Position numbers and translations under genes: made by a program
NCBI RefSeq assembly: GCF_003149745.1
Contig: NZ_QGEG01000001.1
Coordinates: 1,116,001 to 1,180,000, forward strand
Reading direction: 5' to 3'
Source: Flagellimonas aquimarina
GTDB taxonomy: Bacteria > Bacteroidota > Bacteroidia > Flavobacteriales > Flavobacteriaceae
DNA: 64,000 nt
The notes under the pieces: model-generated
Told to the model about the DNA's origin: nothing
What the model saw: only the letters and a program-made list of their open reading frames with translations
Database searches by the model: none
Part shown: positions 35,235 through 44,105 of the stretch, one piece after another
How the letters are laid out: each line of letters opens with the position of its first letter
Position numbering within the stretch: the stretch's first letter is position 1

Positions 35235-36893
35235 ATGGAATTTTATGAAATAGCATATGACTTTTTAAAGACTGCAAAAGTTGCTATCAGTAAAAACTAT
35301 TTAAGGGAACGCCTTGAATCGCACTCCCATTATCCATCATTAAACTCATTCACAGATTTGCTTGATGAATTGGGGGTTGAAAATTCTGCCATACGAATAG
35401 AACAAAAAAAAAGGTGGAAAGAATTAAATCTTCCAATCTTGGTGCACACGCTTTCAAAAAATGGAATACAAGATTTTCAGGTTATCAAGAAAACTTCAGA
35501 GGTTGTTTCAGAAAAAGACTTTTTGGATAGCTGGACCGGAATAGTTTTGCTCATAGGGAATAATAAAAAGATAGTCCATGATGAACATGATAAACAAAAA
35601 TTTAAGGAAGGGTTACAAGTAAAGACCACATATGTTGTTTTTGGGATATTGGTTTTCTTATTGCTCATCAATCAAGTGTACTCATTTGATCCTGCGTTTT
35701 TTACACATTTTTTACTTGCATTGGCTGGGTTAATAACCTCAGGCGTAATAATAGCATACGATTTGGGAGTGAAAACCAATGTTTCTGAGATGTTTTGTAG
35801 TACAGAGTCCTCAGGATGTTCGGCCGTGTTGAATTCAAGATTAGGGAAATTTGGGAGTGGTATAGGATTGGCTGATATAGCTGCGATTTTTTTTGGAGGC
35901 CTAGTCTTTTATCTATCTTTTTCAGGTGGCTTTAATATTGAGGTCAATATGCTGTTTCTAGGTATAATTCAGTCATTGGCGTTTTTATTTACATTTTTAT
36001 CACTAGGATATCAATGGCGATTAGGATCATGGTGCAAACTTTGCTTGTTGACTACTTTGATTATTTGGCTACAAACAATTAATCTTTCCTTTTTTATATA
36101 TAATTCGCCCTCTTTTTTTTCTTTTGATAGTTTCGTTTTAGTAAGGCCTTCAATTTTATTTGCAATCTGTTTGGGCATTGCAGCAAGCTGGATGATATTA
36201 AAACCAATTCTTATTTCAAGCAAGAGGGGCTTGAGTCAGAAAATTAGAATTAGAAAATGGAGACAAGACCCACACTGGTTTGATGCATTATTGCCTTTGC
36301 ACAAGCAAGTAGATGATAGAATTTGGAATCGAGAAATTTATTACGGCAACCCTTCAGGAGTGTTACAATTTCTAATACTAAGCAGCCCTTTTTGTGAGTA
36401 TTGTGCCAAAGCACACAAGGAGTTAGAACAGATTCTTGCAGAGCACCCTGAAGATATAGGAGTTAGAACAAGATTACTGGCACAATCATCAAATACTCCA
36501 AGTGATGATTATAACGCAGTTTTTAAAATTCTTAATGTATATGAAGAGTTAGTTTGGAGTAAAGGCTTAAATCATGAAAGTAACAAAATGAAACAAATAG
36601 TGGATGATTGGTATGCGGACCAAAATCCAAGTACTTGGTTAGAAAAATATGATTTAAAAGTTACGCATGATGATGTTGTTGAAGAGATCATGGCCAAAAC
36701 CAGAGAATGGAAGGATAACATGAAAATATCCAATGTTCCGGCGTTTTTTATAAATGGTCATGAGATGCCCAATCCACATACGTTCAAAGACCTGTTTTTG
36801 TTTGTATCCGATTACATAGAAATATTAAAAAGTAAAGCGACAGAAAGTCAATTTAAACTTTCAAGACATGCTAAATCCTTGCCTGATACGTAA
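35235..36893 (+). CDS. C39-like/VKOR/thioredoxin fusion protein
   Basis: A 552-residue membrane protein that probably makes disulfides. Residues 1-125 resemble a C39 peptidase-like fold (LPILVHTLSKNGIQDFQVIKK mirrors the His region of the exporter) but have no cysteine at all. A VKOR domain (about 130-325) with several helices has loop Cys188 and Cys195 and active-site CKLC (Cys267, Cys270). A thioredoxin-like domain (about 365-535) has CEYC (Cys387, Cys390) and the cis-Pro segment NVPAFFING. Electrons would pass from the substrate to the Trx domain, then VKOR, then quinone. The C39-like part may bind leaders. It is divergent from the precursor operon. Confidence 0.88.
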   Translation: MEFYEIAYDFLKTAKVAISKNYLRERLESHSHYPSLNSFTDLLDELGVENSAIRIEQKKRWKELNLPILVHTLSKNGIQDFQVIKKTSEVVSEKDFLDSWTGIVLLIGNNKKIVHDEHDKQKFKEGLQVKTTYVVFGILVFLLLINQVYSFDPAFFTHFLLALAGLITSGVIIAYDLGVKTNVSEMFCSTESSGCSAVLNSRLGKFGSGIGLADIAAIFFGGLVFYLSFSGGFNIEVNMLFLGIIQSLAFLFTFLSLGYQWRLGSWCKLCLLTTLIIWLQTINLSFFIYNSPSFFSFDSFVLVRPSILFAICLGIAASWMILKPILISSKRGLSQKIRIRKWRQDPHWFDALLPLHKQVDDRIWNREIYYGNPSGVLQFLILSSPFCEYCAKAHKELEQILAEHPEDIGVRTRLLAQSSNTPSDDYNAVFKILNVYEELVWSKGLNHESNKMKQIVDDWYADQNPSTWLEKYDLKVTHDDVVEEIMAKTREWKDNMKISNVPAFFINGHEMPNPHTFKDLFLFVSDYIEILKSKATESQFKLSRHAKSLPDT

Positions 36894-38610
36894 ATAGGTT
36901 ATAATATCTTCCTTGGGAAGCGATTAATTCGTCATGAGTACCCTGCTCTGCAATGTTACCATTTTCAATTACCAAAATTTGATTGGCCTTTCTAATCGTA
37001 CTTAAACGGTGGGCAATGACAAAAGTGGTTCTACCTTTGGTAAGTTCGGCCAAACTTTTTTGAATCAATGCTTCGGACTCGGTATCAAGACTAGATGTGG
37101 CTTCATCTAAAATAAGAATCTTTGGATCGGCCAAAACAGCCCGCGCAATGGCAATTCGTTGTCGTTGTCCACCTGAGAGCTTAACTCCACGTTCTCCAAT
37201 TAAAGTGTCTAGGCCCTCATCAAATCTGTCCGTGAATTCGTTGACGTAGGCTGCCTTCACTGCTTGTTGCAATTGTTCTTCAGAAGCTTTAGGTCTTGGA
37301 AAAAGGATATTTTCCCTAATGGTGCCTTCAAACAGGAAGTCATCCTGTAACACAACACCTAAGTGTTGCCTAAAGCTATTTAAATTTACTTTGGACAAAT
37401 CTTGTTTGTCAATGGTAATGGTTCCAGAAATTGGATTTAAAAAACTGGCTGCCAAACCAGCTATGGTAGATTTCCCTGACCCAGAACTTCCCACTAATGC
37501 AATAACTTCTCCAGGCTTGACCTTAAAGCTTATATTGTGTAATACCTCCTCATCTTCTTCATAAGAAAAAGATACATTGTCAAAGGTTATATCCCCATTT
37601 ACAGAGTCCAATTGAATAGTTCGATTTTTTTCATTTGCTTCGGAGGTTTCGTTCATTAATTCTTCGGTACGGTCCAAACCGGCCAACGCTTCAGTTAGTT
37701 GGCTTCCAATATTGCTCATTTGAACAATGGGAGCGACCATTAATGCCAAAAGAAATGTAAACTCAAAATACTGACCGGTGGTGAGTTCTCCCTGCATCAT
37801 TTTATAACCTCCAAACCCCATCATTATCCCAGTAGTGGCCAGTCCCAAAAGGAAGGTGGACGAACTTGTCATTACTGCAGTGGCGGTTAGGCTCTTTTTC
37901 ACATTTTTGTATAAACGTTCTACTCCTGTTTCAAAGACCTTTCCTTCTTGAACTTCGGCATTAAAACCCTTAATTACGCGAATCCCGCTTAACGTTTCGG
38001 TAAGACGTCCTTTTACTTCAGCATTTATTTTTCCGCGCTCTCTAAAAACAGGACGGATAACTTTAAAAGCCTTCAATGCAATTACAGCAAATAGAATAAG
38101 GGGAATAAAGGTCAGCAAAGTCATGCTGGGGCTTATGCGCAATAATAAAATCAAAGAAACAATAGCTGTTATGGAACCTCCTACCAACTGAACCAAGCCC
38201 GTTCCTATTAAATTGCGAACACCTTCAACATCACTCATAATCCTTGATACCAAAGCCCCGGATTTAGTGTTGTCAAAAAAACGAATAGGCAAGGATAACA
38301 CCTGTTTTTGAACCTGTGCCCTTAATTCTGATATCATAAATTGCGCCTGAATACTTAAGACCTTCGTCAAAAGAAAGGACATTACCGCTTGTACTAAAAA
38401 TGCAAAAATGACCACCGAAACGAGGATTTTTAGTAAATCATAATTTTTGGTCGGTACAATATCATCAAGAAAATATCTTAATGAGATTGGAGCCACAAAA
38501 CTTGCGGCCTTACTAATAACAATTAACAGCAATCCAATAAGAACCAGATTTCTTCTAGGCCAAATAATGGTCTTAAAAGCTGTTAAAATGCTAACTTTTT
38601 TTTCTGCCAT
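36871..38610 (-). CDS. MsbA-like ABC exporter
   Basis: A 579-residue half-transporter: six membrane helices (about residues 15-310) and an ATPase with GSSGSGKST, a canonical LSGGQRQRIAIARA, ILILDEATSSLD and IAHRLST. It lacks a C39 domain and is the lipid/drug exporter type. It is convergent with the VKOR fusion gene and overlaps it by 23 bases. Substrate cannot be told. I do not count it as part of the peptide locus, although it is adjacent. Confidence 0.9.
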   Translation of the reverse strand: MAEKKVSILTAFKTIIWPRRNLVLIGLLLIVISKAASFVAPISLRYFLDDIVPTKNYDLLKILVSVVIFAFLVQAVMSFLLTKVLSIQAQFMISELRAQVQKQVLSLPIRFFDNTKSGALVSRIMSDVEGVRNLIGTGLVQLVGGSITAIVSLILLLRISPSMTLLTFIPLILFAVIALKAFKVIRPVFRERGKINAEVKGRLTETLSGIRVIKGFNAEVQEGKVFETGVERLYKNVKKSLTATAVMTSSSTFLLGLATTGIMMGFGGYKMMQGELTTGQYFEFTFLLALMVAPIVQMSNIGSQLTEALAGLDRTEELMNETSEANEKNRTIQLDSVNGDITFDNVSFSYEEDEEVLHNISFKVKPGEVIALVGSSGSGKSTIAGLAASFLNPISGTITIDKQDLSKVNLNSFRQHLGVVLQDDFLFEGTIRENILFPRPKASEEQLQQAVKAAYVNEFTDRFDEGLDTLIGERGVKLSGGQRQRIAIARAVLADPKILILDEATSSLDTESEALIQKSLAELTKGRTTFVIAHRLSTIRKANQILVIENGNIAEQGTHDELIASQGRYYNLFTYQARI

Positions 38611-38741
38611 ATGTAATTCTTCAAAAGAGCCTGCAAGTTACTTGAAATTATATGGACATAAAATGGTGGAGGGTAAAGATCAATTCATATGAAAAGACTG
38701 CACAACATACATTATATTTAAATGTTTTTAGTGACTATAAC

Positions 38742-39791
38742 ATGGATAAAAAAACACCTTTTTATTTTTTGTTCTTGATTTCCACATACTGTTTTGCGCA
38801 ACAGAACTACCTTGATTTAAGAGAAATTGTAACCGATAGCGCAAAGATATTTACAGTACAAGAATTGGAAGGGCTACAAACCAAGCTCACCAATTTTGAA
38901 GAAGAAACCACCAATCAGTTGGTTGTGCTTACCATTAAAGAACTGGGTTTTGAAACGATTGAGGAATACGCCAATAGAACCTTCAACAAAAATAAATTGG
39001 GTCAAAAAGGAAAAGACAATGGTATACTTATCCTATTTGCCCTAAACGACAGGAAAGTTAGGATTGAGGTTGGTTATGGCTTGGAACCTTATATAACAGA
39101 CGCAGTTGCTTCCAATATAATAAGCAAAACCATGATTCCGCAGTTTAAGGAGTCCAACTATTTTGAGGGTATAAATCTGGCCACAGATCAGCTCGTCGAA
39201 TTTCTTAACAATCCTAAAGCCCTAGAGGAGTTCAAAAATGAAGTAGATGCACACGAAAACCAGATAAATTGGGTGGTTAAGCTTATCATTGCCGTTTTCC
39301 TTTCTGTGTTCATTGCGGCCGGCGGATTTATTTTCTTTAAAGCATATTCTGGTTTAATTGAAATTTTTAGGGGAATTCTGGTTGGTAAGTTAGGTCTGCT
39401 GCAAGGCATATTCATGATGGTTTTTAGTTTGATTCAAATCCTTTTTTCATCTGTTTTTATTCTAATGCCCTTGTTCTTCGCTTCAATGGTTTTTGGCCTT
39501 GTTACGGATATGGACAACATCGAGAGCGTGTTTGAACATACTCAATGGATCTACTATATTTTGATAAGCTTTTTTGGGATCACTATTTTAATCGCTGTAT
39601 TTAAAATTCTTTTAAAGGGGAAAGAAGATTTTGGCTTTTCACTTTACAAAAACGATAGGAACTATATGCGCAAAACGTTCTCATCTTCGGGCAGTCATTC
39701 TTTTGGTTCAAGCTCCGGGGGAAGTAGTTCGGGAGGATTTTCCGGAGGTGGCGGAAGTTCTGGTGGGGGCGGTGCAAGTGGAAGTTGGTAA
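38742..39791 (+). CDS. TPM-domain membrane protein (YgcG-like)
   Basis: A 349-residue protein from ATG 38742, where a clean signal peptide begins (MDKKTPFYFLFL, cut near YCFA). The TPM domain (about residues 20-150) has VQELEGLQTKLTNFEEETT and VRIEVGYGLEPYITDAVAS. Three or four membrane helices lie at about 185-300. The tail is a Gly/Ser-rich stretch ending GGGGASGSW, usual for this family. TPM domains are linked to acid phosphatase activity and photosystem repair in plants; the bacterial role is unclear. The upstream ATG 38652 is rejected. Confidence 0.87.
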   Translation: MDKKTPFYFLFLISTYCFAQQNYLDLREIVTDSAKIFTVQELEGLQTKLTNFEEETTNQLVVLTIKELGFETIEEYANRTFNKNKLGQKGKDNGILILFALNDRKVRIEVGYGLEPYITDAVASNIISKTMIPQFKESNYFEGINLATDQLVEFLNNPKALEEFKNEVDAHENQINWVVKLIIAVFLSVFIAAGGFIFFKAYSGLIEIFRGILVGKLGLLQGIFMMVFSLIQILFSSVFILMPLFFASMVFGLVTDMDNIESVFEHTQWIYYILISFFGITILIAVFKILLKGKEDFGFSLYKNDRNYMRKTFSSSGSHSFGSSSGGSSSGGFSGGGGSSGGGGASGSW

Positions 39792-39845
39792 ATGCATTAG
39801 TAATTCAATGGTATTTCATTTATTTTCACGGTGTAAAGAATCAAT

Positions 39846-40055
39846 ATGGATACAAAGGACAGTAACGGGAACCTACTTGAGGATGGAGATAATGTACACG
39901 TTACCAAAGATTTAAAGATAAAAGGAATGTCCAAAACCCTTAAAAGGGGTAATGTGATAAAGAACATTAGACTAACAGGGAACCCTCAAGAAGTGGAATG
40001 CAGAGTGGGTAAGGCCCAAATTGTATTAAAGACCCAATTCTTGAAAAAAGCTTAA
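39846..40055 (+). CDS. PhnA-domain (YjdM-like) small protein
   Basis: A 69-residue protein that matches the C-terminal PhnA/YjdM domain: DSNGNLLEDGDNVHVTKDLK, then VIKNIRLTGN and KTQFLKK. The N-terminal zinc ribbon of full-length PhnA is absent. Despite the name, the family is not shown to act in phosphonate breakdown. It is followed after 10 bases by the penicillin acylase gene, possibly in one transcript. Confidence 0.88.
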   Translation: MDTKDSNGNLLEDGDNVHVTKDLKIKGMSKTLKRGNVIKNIRLTGNPQEVECRVGKAQIVLKTQFLKKA

Positions 40056-40065
40056 AAATTTTGTA

Positions 40066-42237
40066 ATGAGAACAGTAGCGTTATTGGTTTTTTTAATAAT
40101 GGTTTCTTGTGGACAAAAGCCACAGACCGAAGTCGAAGAATGGCAAGCTCATGCTGAAAATATTACGATTATCCGTGATGATTTCGGGGTGCCGCATATT
40201 TATGGTAAAACGGATGCAGATGCAGTGTTTGGGTTGTTATATGCTCAATGTGAAGATGATTTTAATCGTGTAGAGCAAAACTATATTTGGGCAACTGGTA
40301 GATTGGCAGAGGTTGAAGGTGAAGAAGCATTGTACAGTGATTTGCGCGCCCAACTTTTTATGAGTCAAGAAGAAGCAATGGCCAATTACGAAAAAAGCCC
40401 TGAGTGGCTAAAGGAATTGTGTGATGCCTTTGCAGATGGTATCAATTATTATCTACATATGCACCCTGAGGTAAAACCAAGACTATTAAGCAGATTTGAG
40501 CCGTGGATGCCCATGTATTTTAGTGAAGGTTCCATTGGTGGTGATATTGAGCGCATTCGAACAAGCAAGATAAAGGCGTTCTACGAAAGTGGAATGGAGA
40601 TTCCAGAGATGGAAGAATTGAAATTAAAAAAGGAAGAGGAGATGGCAGAGCCTCAAGGATCTAATGGGATTGCCATTTCAGGAAAATTGACAGCATCTGG
40701 CAATGCCATGTTATTGATAAACCCACATACGTCATTTTATTTTAGAGGTGAGGTACATGTAGTTTCTGAAGAAGGGTTGAACGCTTACGGCGCGGTAACT
40801 TGGGGGCAGTTTTTTGTGTATCAAGGCTTTAATGAAAAGACCGGATGGATGCATACTTCAACTTATACAGATGTGATGGATGAGTTCAAGGAAACCATAG
40901 TGAAAAACGATGATAAGTTGTTTTATCAATATGGTGAAGAACTAAGGCCTGTTAAAACATCGGAAGTAACATTAAAATATAAAGAGGGTGATGCAGTCAA
41001 GGAAAATACCTTTCCAATGTACCACACCCATCACGGACCAATAACTCATGCAGTAGATAAGCAATGGACAGCGTCTGCGATGATGTGGGAACCGGTAAAA
41101 GCATTGGAGCAATCATATATCCGTACCAAGAAAAATGGCTATAATGGATTTAGAGAAATGATGGATATCCGTACCAACTCTTCCAACAATACGGTCTATG
41201 CAGATGCCGAAGGTAATATTGCCTATTTCCATGGAAACTTTATTCCAAAAAGAGATACTATTTTCAATTACAGAGAACCGGTTGATGGAAGCAATCCTAA
41301 AACTGATTGGCAGGGTTTGCATTCGGTGGACGAGAACATTCTGGTATTGAACCCTGAAAACGGTTGGATTCAGAATTGTAATTCCACACCATATACATCT
41401 GCTTTGGAATTCAGTCCAAAGAAAGAGGATTATCCAAATTATATGTCCATAGATAGAGAGAACTTTAGAGGGGTACATGCCATTGGTCTATTAAAAGGTA
41501 AAAGTGGCTTTACTTTGAACAGCTTGATTGAACTTGGGCATGACCCGTACTTACCTGCTTTTGAAGCTTTGATTCCTGGATTGATTGAGGCGTACTATGA
41601 CCATCATGACAGAAATCCAAAATTGCAGAGCCCCATAGATACTTTAGCAGATTGGGATTTTAAGACCTCAAAAGAATCTATTGCAATGACTTTGGCACAT
41701 TATTATGGAACTAAAAGTTATCAAAAAGCAGATAGGCCAGAAGGGATGACCCCAATGCAATTGATTGAATATTGGGGAAGTGAATCCCCTCAAAACGAAA
41801 AACTGGCACTTTTTGAAGAGGTAATTGACCAATTGCAAGCAGATTTTGGAACATGGAAAATGCCTTGGGGAGAGGTTCATCGTTACCAAAGGTTAAATGG
41901 AGATATTCGTCAACCTTTTGATGATGCCAAACCCAGTATTCCAATTGGTTTTGCCAGTGGGCGATGGGGAGCCTTGGCCGCCTATGGTGCTCGTTATAAT
42001 AATAACACTAAGAAGATTTATGGAACTCGAGGTAACAGTTTTGTGGCTGCAGTTGAGTTTGGAGAAAAAGTAAAGGCAAAAACGATTTTAGCTGGTGGTC
42101 AAAGTGGGAATCCAAGTTCCCCACATTTTGATGATCAAATACAAATGTATGCGAAGGTTAACTGGAAAGATGCAGCGTACTATAAGGAAGATGTGCTAAA
42201 AAGAGCGGTAAAAACTTATAAGCCTGGGGGGGAATAA
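40066..42237 (+). CDS. Penicillin acylase-family (Ntn-hydrolase) lipoprotein
   Basis: A 723-residue N-terminal nucleophile hydrolase precursor. Lipobox MVSCGQKP (Cys15) shows it is a lipoprotein. The alpha chain region ends at PQG, and the probable autoprocessing site gives Ser199 in QGSNGIAISG as the nucleophile. Conserved segments IRDDFGVPHIYG near residue 36 and GTRGNSFVAAVEFG near the C-terminus fit the acylase family (penicillin G acylase, aculeacin A acylase, homoserine-lactone acylases). Substrate could be acylated peptides or quorum signals; this cannot be decided. The stop codon abuts the stop of the convergent gene. Confidence 0.92.
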   Translation: MRTVALLVFLIMVSCGQKPQTEVEEWQAHAENITIIRDDFGVPHIYGKTDADAVFGLLYAQCEDDFNRVEQNYIWATGRLAEVEGEEALYSDLRAQLFMSQEEAMANYEKSPEWLKELCDAFADGINYYLHMHPEVKPRLLSRFEPWMPMYFSEGSIGGDIERIRTSKIKAFYESGMEIPEMEELKLKKEEEMAEPQGSNGIAISGKLTASGNAMLLINPHTSFYFRGEVHVVSEEGLNAYGAVTWGQFFVYQGFNEKTGWMHTSTYTDVMDEFKETIVKNDDKLFYQYGEELRPVKTSEVTLKYKEGDAVKENTFPMYHTHHGPITHAVDKQWTASAMMWEPVKALEQSYIRTKKNGYNGFREMMDIRTNSSNNTVYADAEGNIAYFHGNFIPKRDTIFNYREPVDGSNPKTDWQGLHSVDENILVLNPENGWIQNCNSTPYTSALEFSPKKEDYPNYMSIDRENFRGVHAIGLLKGKSGFTLNSLIELGHDPYLPAFEALIPGLIEAYYDHHDRNPKLQSPIDTLADWDFKTSKESIAMTLAHYYGTKSYQKADRPEGMTPMQLIEYWGSESPQNEKLALFEEVIDQLQADFGTWKMPWGEVHRYQRLNGDIRQPFDDAKPSIPIGFASGRWGALAAYGARYNNNTKKIYGTRGNSFVAAVEFGEKVKAKTILAGGQSGNPSSPHFDDQIQMYAKVNWKDAAYYKEDVLKRAVKTYKPGGE

Positions 42238-42879
42238 TTATTCCTCCTCTTTAATTACAATAAGGCTTGCTTTGGATCCTGTAGAAAGATTCCATCTGTT
42301 ATTATGAATTACTTGTCCTTTTTCATCGGCAATTACAACTTGTGCCGTATTAGGACCTGATGATCCTTGGTTGAGCGCTTCAAAATCAAGACGGTTAAAG
42401 CCTTTTATCAAATCAATATTAATTCCTTTGAAAGAACCTGATAGCAAAATATTATGTTCTACAACCTCTCCATTGAGGTATATTTTAACTCGATCACCAT
42501 CTACATATTCATGATCTCTGCAAACCACACCAATAAACTTTGCTGTAGTTTTTAAATCTCCTAAATATTGATCGCCAAAATGTTCTTTAGAACCTTTTTT
42601 TTCTTTTTCTCCCACTTTTGGATCAATGACCAAGTCATGGCCGGCTTGCAACAACTCCTTATCTGGCAACATTTTTACTCCGGGCTTGTTGTTTTTGGAA
42701 GTTAAATTCTCATCAATAACAGAAGGTATACGCAATGAGGTGCCCTGATTAGCAGGCTTTATATCCAGATTGTTTCGTTCCCCAACCTTAAGAGGGCGGG
42801 TGGTGGGGATATCCCCCTGCGCTTGCAGTGTAGTGACCCCCAAAACAAAACTGGCAAGTAGAAAAACAAGTTTTTTCAT
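42238..42879 (-). CDS. Conserved secreted protein of unknown function
   Basis: A 213-residue protein from ATG 42879, with signal peptide MKKLVFLLASFVLG and cleavage near LQAQ. The mature part has a basic linker, then a beta-rich C-terminal domain (about residues 95-205). That domain contains GVVCRDHEYVDGDRVKIYLN and FNRLDFEALNQGSSGPNTAQ. I recognise no named family. ATG 42927 adds 16 residues before the signal peptide and is rejected. The gap 42880-43093 on its upstream side holds nothing recognisable. Confidence 0.75.
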   Translation of the reverse strand: MKKLVFLLASFVLGVTTLQAQGDIPTTRPLKVGERNNLDIKPANQGTSLRIPSVIDENLTSKNNKPGVKMLPDKELLQAGHDLVIDPKVGEKEKKGSKEHFGDQYLGDLKTTAKFIGVVCRDHEYVDGDRVKIYLNGEVVEHNILLSGSFKGINIDLIKGFNRLDFEALNQGSSGPNTAQVVIADEKGQVIHNNRWNLSTGSKASLIVIKEEE

Positions 42880-43093
42880 AGCAACTTGGTCGATACGTTG
42901 CTTTAAAGTTAACAAATACCTTGCCATCTTGGTGGTAAAAGGAAGTTAAATCGTTAATCTACGATCATTCCATTTTTTGGTATAACAAAGAGAATTGGTC
43001 ATATATAAAATGACAAGAATAATGGGCGTAACATTAAGTGGAGCAAAGATAGCACGTAACAGAAGCTTTTTTATTCATGGGTCGCTTCTAGAG

Positions 43094-43990
43094 TTAGTTG
43101 TCTATATAATCCACTAGTTTTTCAGGGCCTTCCAATAGTATTCTTACTATTTGAAGTGTACCATCTGGTTTTGTGGCTATCTGCCATTTTATCAAAGAAA
43201 TATTACCGCCTTCAATTTCTATTCCAGTAATACTTCTGGGGTGCACACAACTACCATCATTAAAAAAAGGAATTTGCCCTGGTTCAGGAAAACGCGGACG
43301 ATGCGTGTGTCCTGCAATTGTAATCCTTAAGTTGTTTTTTAAAATCCACCGTTTAATGCGCCTTTCAATCCTAATAAGCTCTTTGTAATTTTTTGCTGGA
43401 CTTGTAGGATCGGCAATGCCAACAACCTGCAAAGGTTTCCATAAGACCCGAACCAAAAAACGGCCAATACGCCAACAAACGTAGTTCCACCAATCTGCTT
43501 GGTGGCCATGGGTGCAGAACAGTTCTTGTTGTGTTTCTTTGTGTTTAAGAATTAAAGCTTCATGGTAGGTTATGCCTTCAAAGAGCTCTTTGTCAGAATC
43601 GTCTATAGGTTCAAAATAACTGGATAAATGTTTGTCAACATATGACTTATCTCTATATACCATATCATGGTTGCCCCATAACATGTACAACCTGTTTTCC
43701 AGATGAAACTGTCTTAATAGTTGAAAAACATTCTTATGTGCTTCAAATATGGATTCAAAACTGATATTTTCCCAAAGCTCATCTCCATCACCAAGCTCGC
43801 AATAGTTAAAACCTTCTCTATAGTAATGGTTCAATGCATGAAAATAGATGTTTCGGTTGTTGGCAAAATCATCAGCAAAACTATTATCTCCTCTATGGCA
43901 GTCGCTAAAAAGAATAAATTTGTCTCTATCATCAAAAGGAATGATTTTGGCATTTTGATAAGCACGGTCTAACCTTGTATAGGAGGACAT
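43094..43990 (-). CDS. Calcineurin-like metallophosphoesterase
   Basis: A 298-residue phosphoesterase, cytosolic or membrane-associated. The metal motifs are in order: SDCHRGDNSF (DxH) near residue 30, GDGDELWE near 67, WGNHDMVY near 104, THGHQADW near 165 and AGHTHRPRFP near 228. The D-W loop and the C-terminal GHTH resemble LpxH-like enzymes (UDP-2,3-diacylglucosamine hydrolase), but the sequence is longer and the substrate remains open. The segment VCWRIGRFLVRVLW could be amphipathic and contact the membrane. Confidence 0.87.
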   Translation of the reverse strand: MSSYTRLDRAYQNAKIIPFDDRDKFILFSDCHRGDNSFADDFANNRNIYFHALNHYYREGFNYCELGDGDELWENISFESIFEAHKNVFQLLRQFHLENRLYMLWGNHDMVYRDKSYVDKHLSSYFEPIDDSDKELFEGITYHEALILKHKETQQELFCTHGHQADWWNYVCWRIGRFLVRVLWKPLQVVGIADPTSPAKNYKELIRIERRIKRWILKNNLRITIAGHTHRPRFPEPGQIPFFNDGSCVHPRSITGIEIEGGNISLIKWQIATKPDGTLQIVRILLEGPEKLVDYIDN

Positions 43991-44105
43991 TCAGGAAATT
44001 TTACTAAATATCCAAAAAATGTGGACAAATCCATAAAGATTCCCTTAACAACTGTGCATTTTTTCTTTTTGTAACTTTACAGGCTAAACCTCGACTAACT
44101 GGTGT

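Noticed and set aside
29551..36893. Lanthipeptide or radical-SAM-modified peptide locus
   Set aside because: No LanB, LanC, LanM, YcaO or radical SAM (CxxxCxxC) protein is encoded nearby. The thiol oxidoreductase and GT-like genes fit disulfide and sugar modification better.
36871..38610. Second ABC exporter as part of the peptide locus
   Set aside because: It has no C39 domain, uses canonical motifs, is convergent with the VKOR fusion gene and looks like a general MsbA-type exporter.
43009..43116. 35-residue plus-strand frame in the gap after the secreted protein gene
   Set aside because: No signal, leader or recognisable sequence. It runs into the 3' end of the phosphoesterase gene on the other strand and is likely chance.
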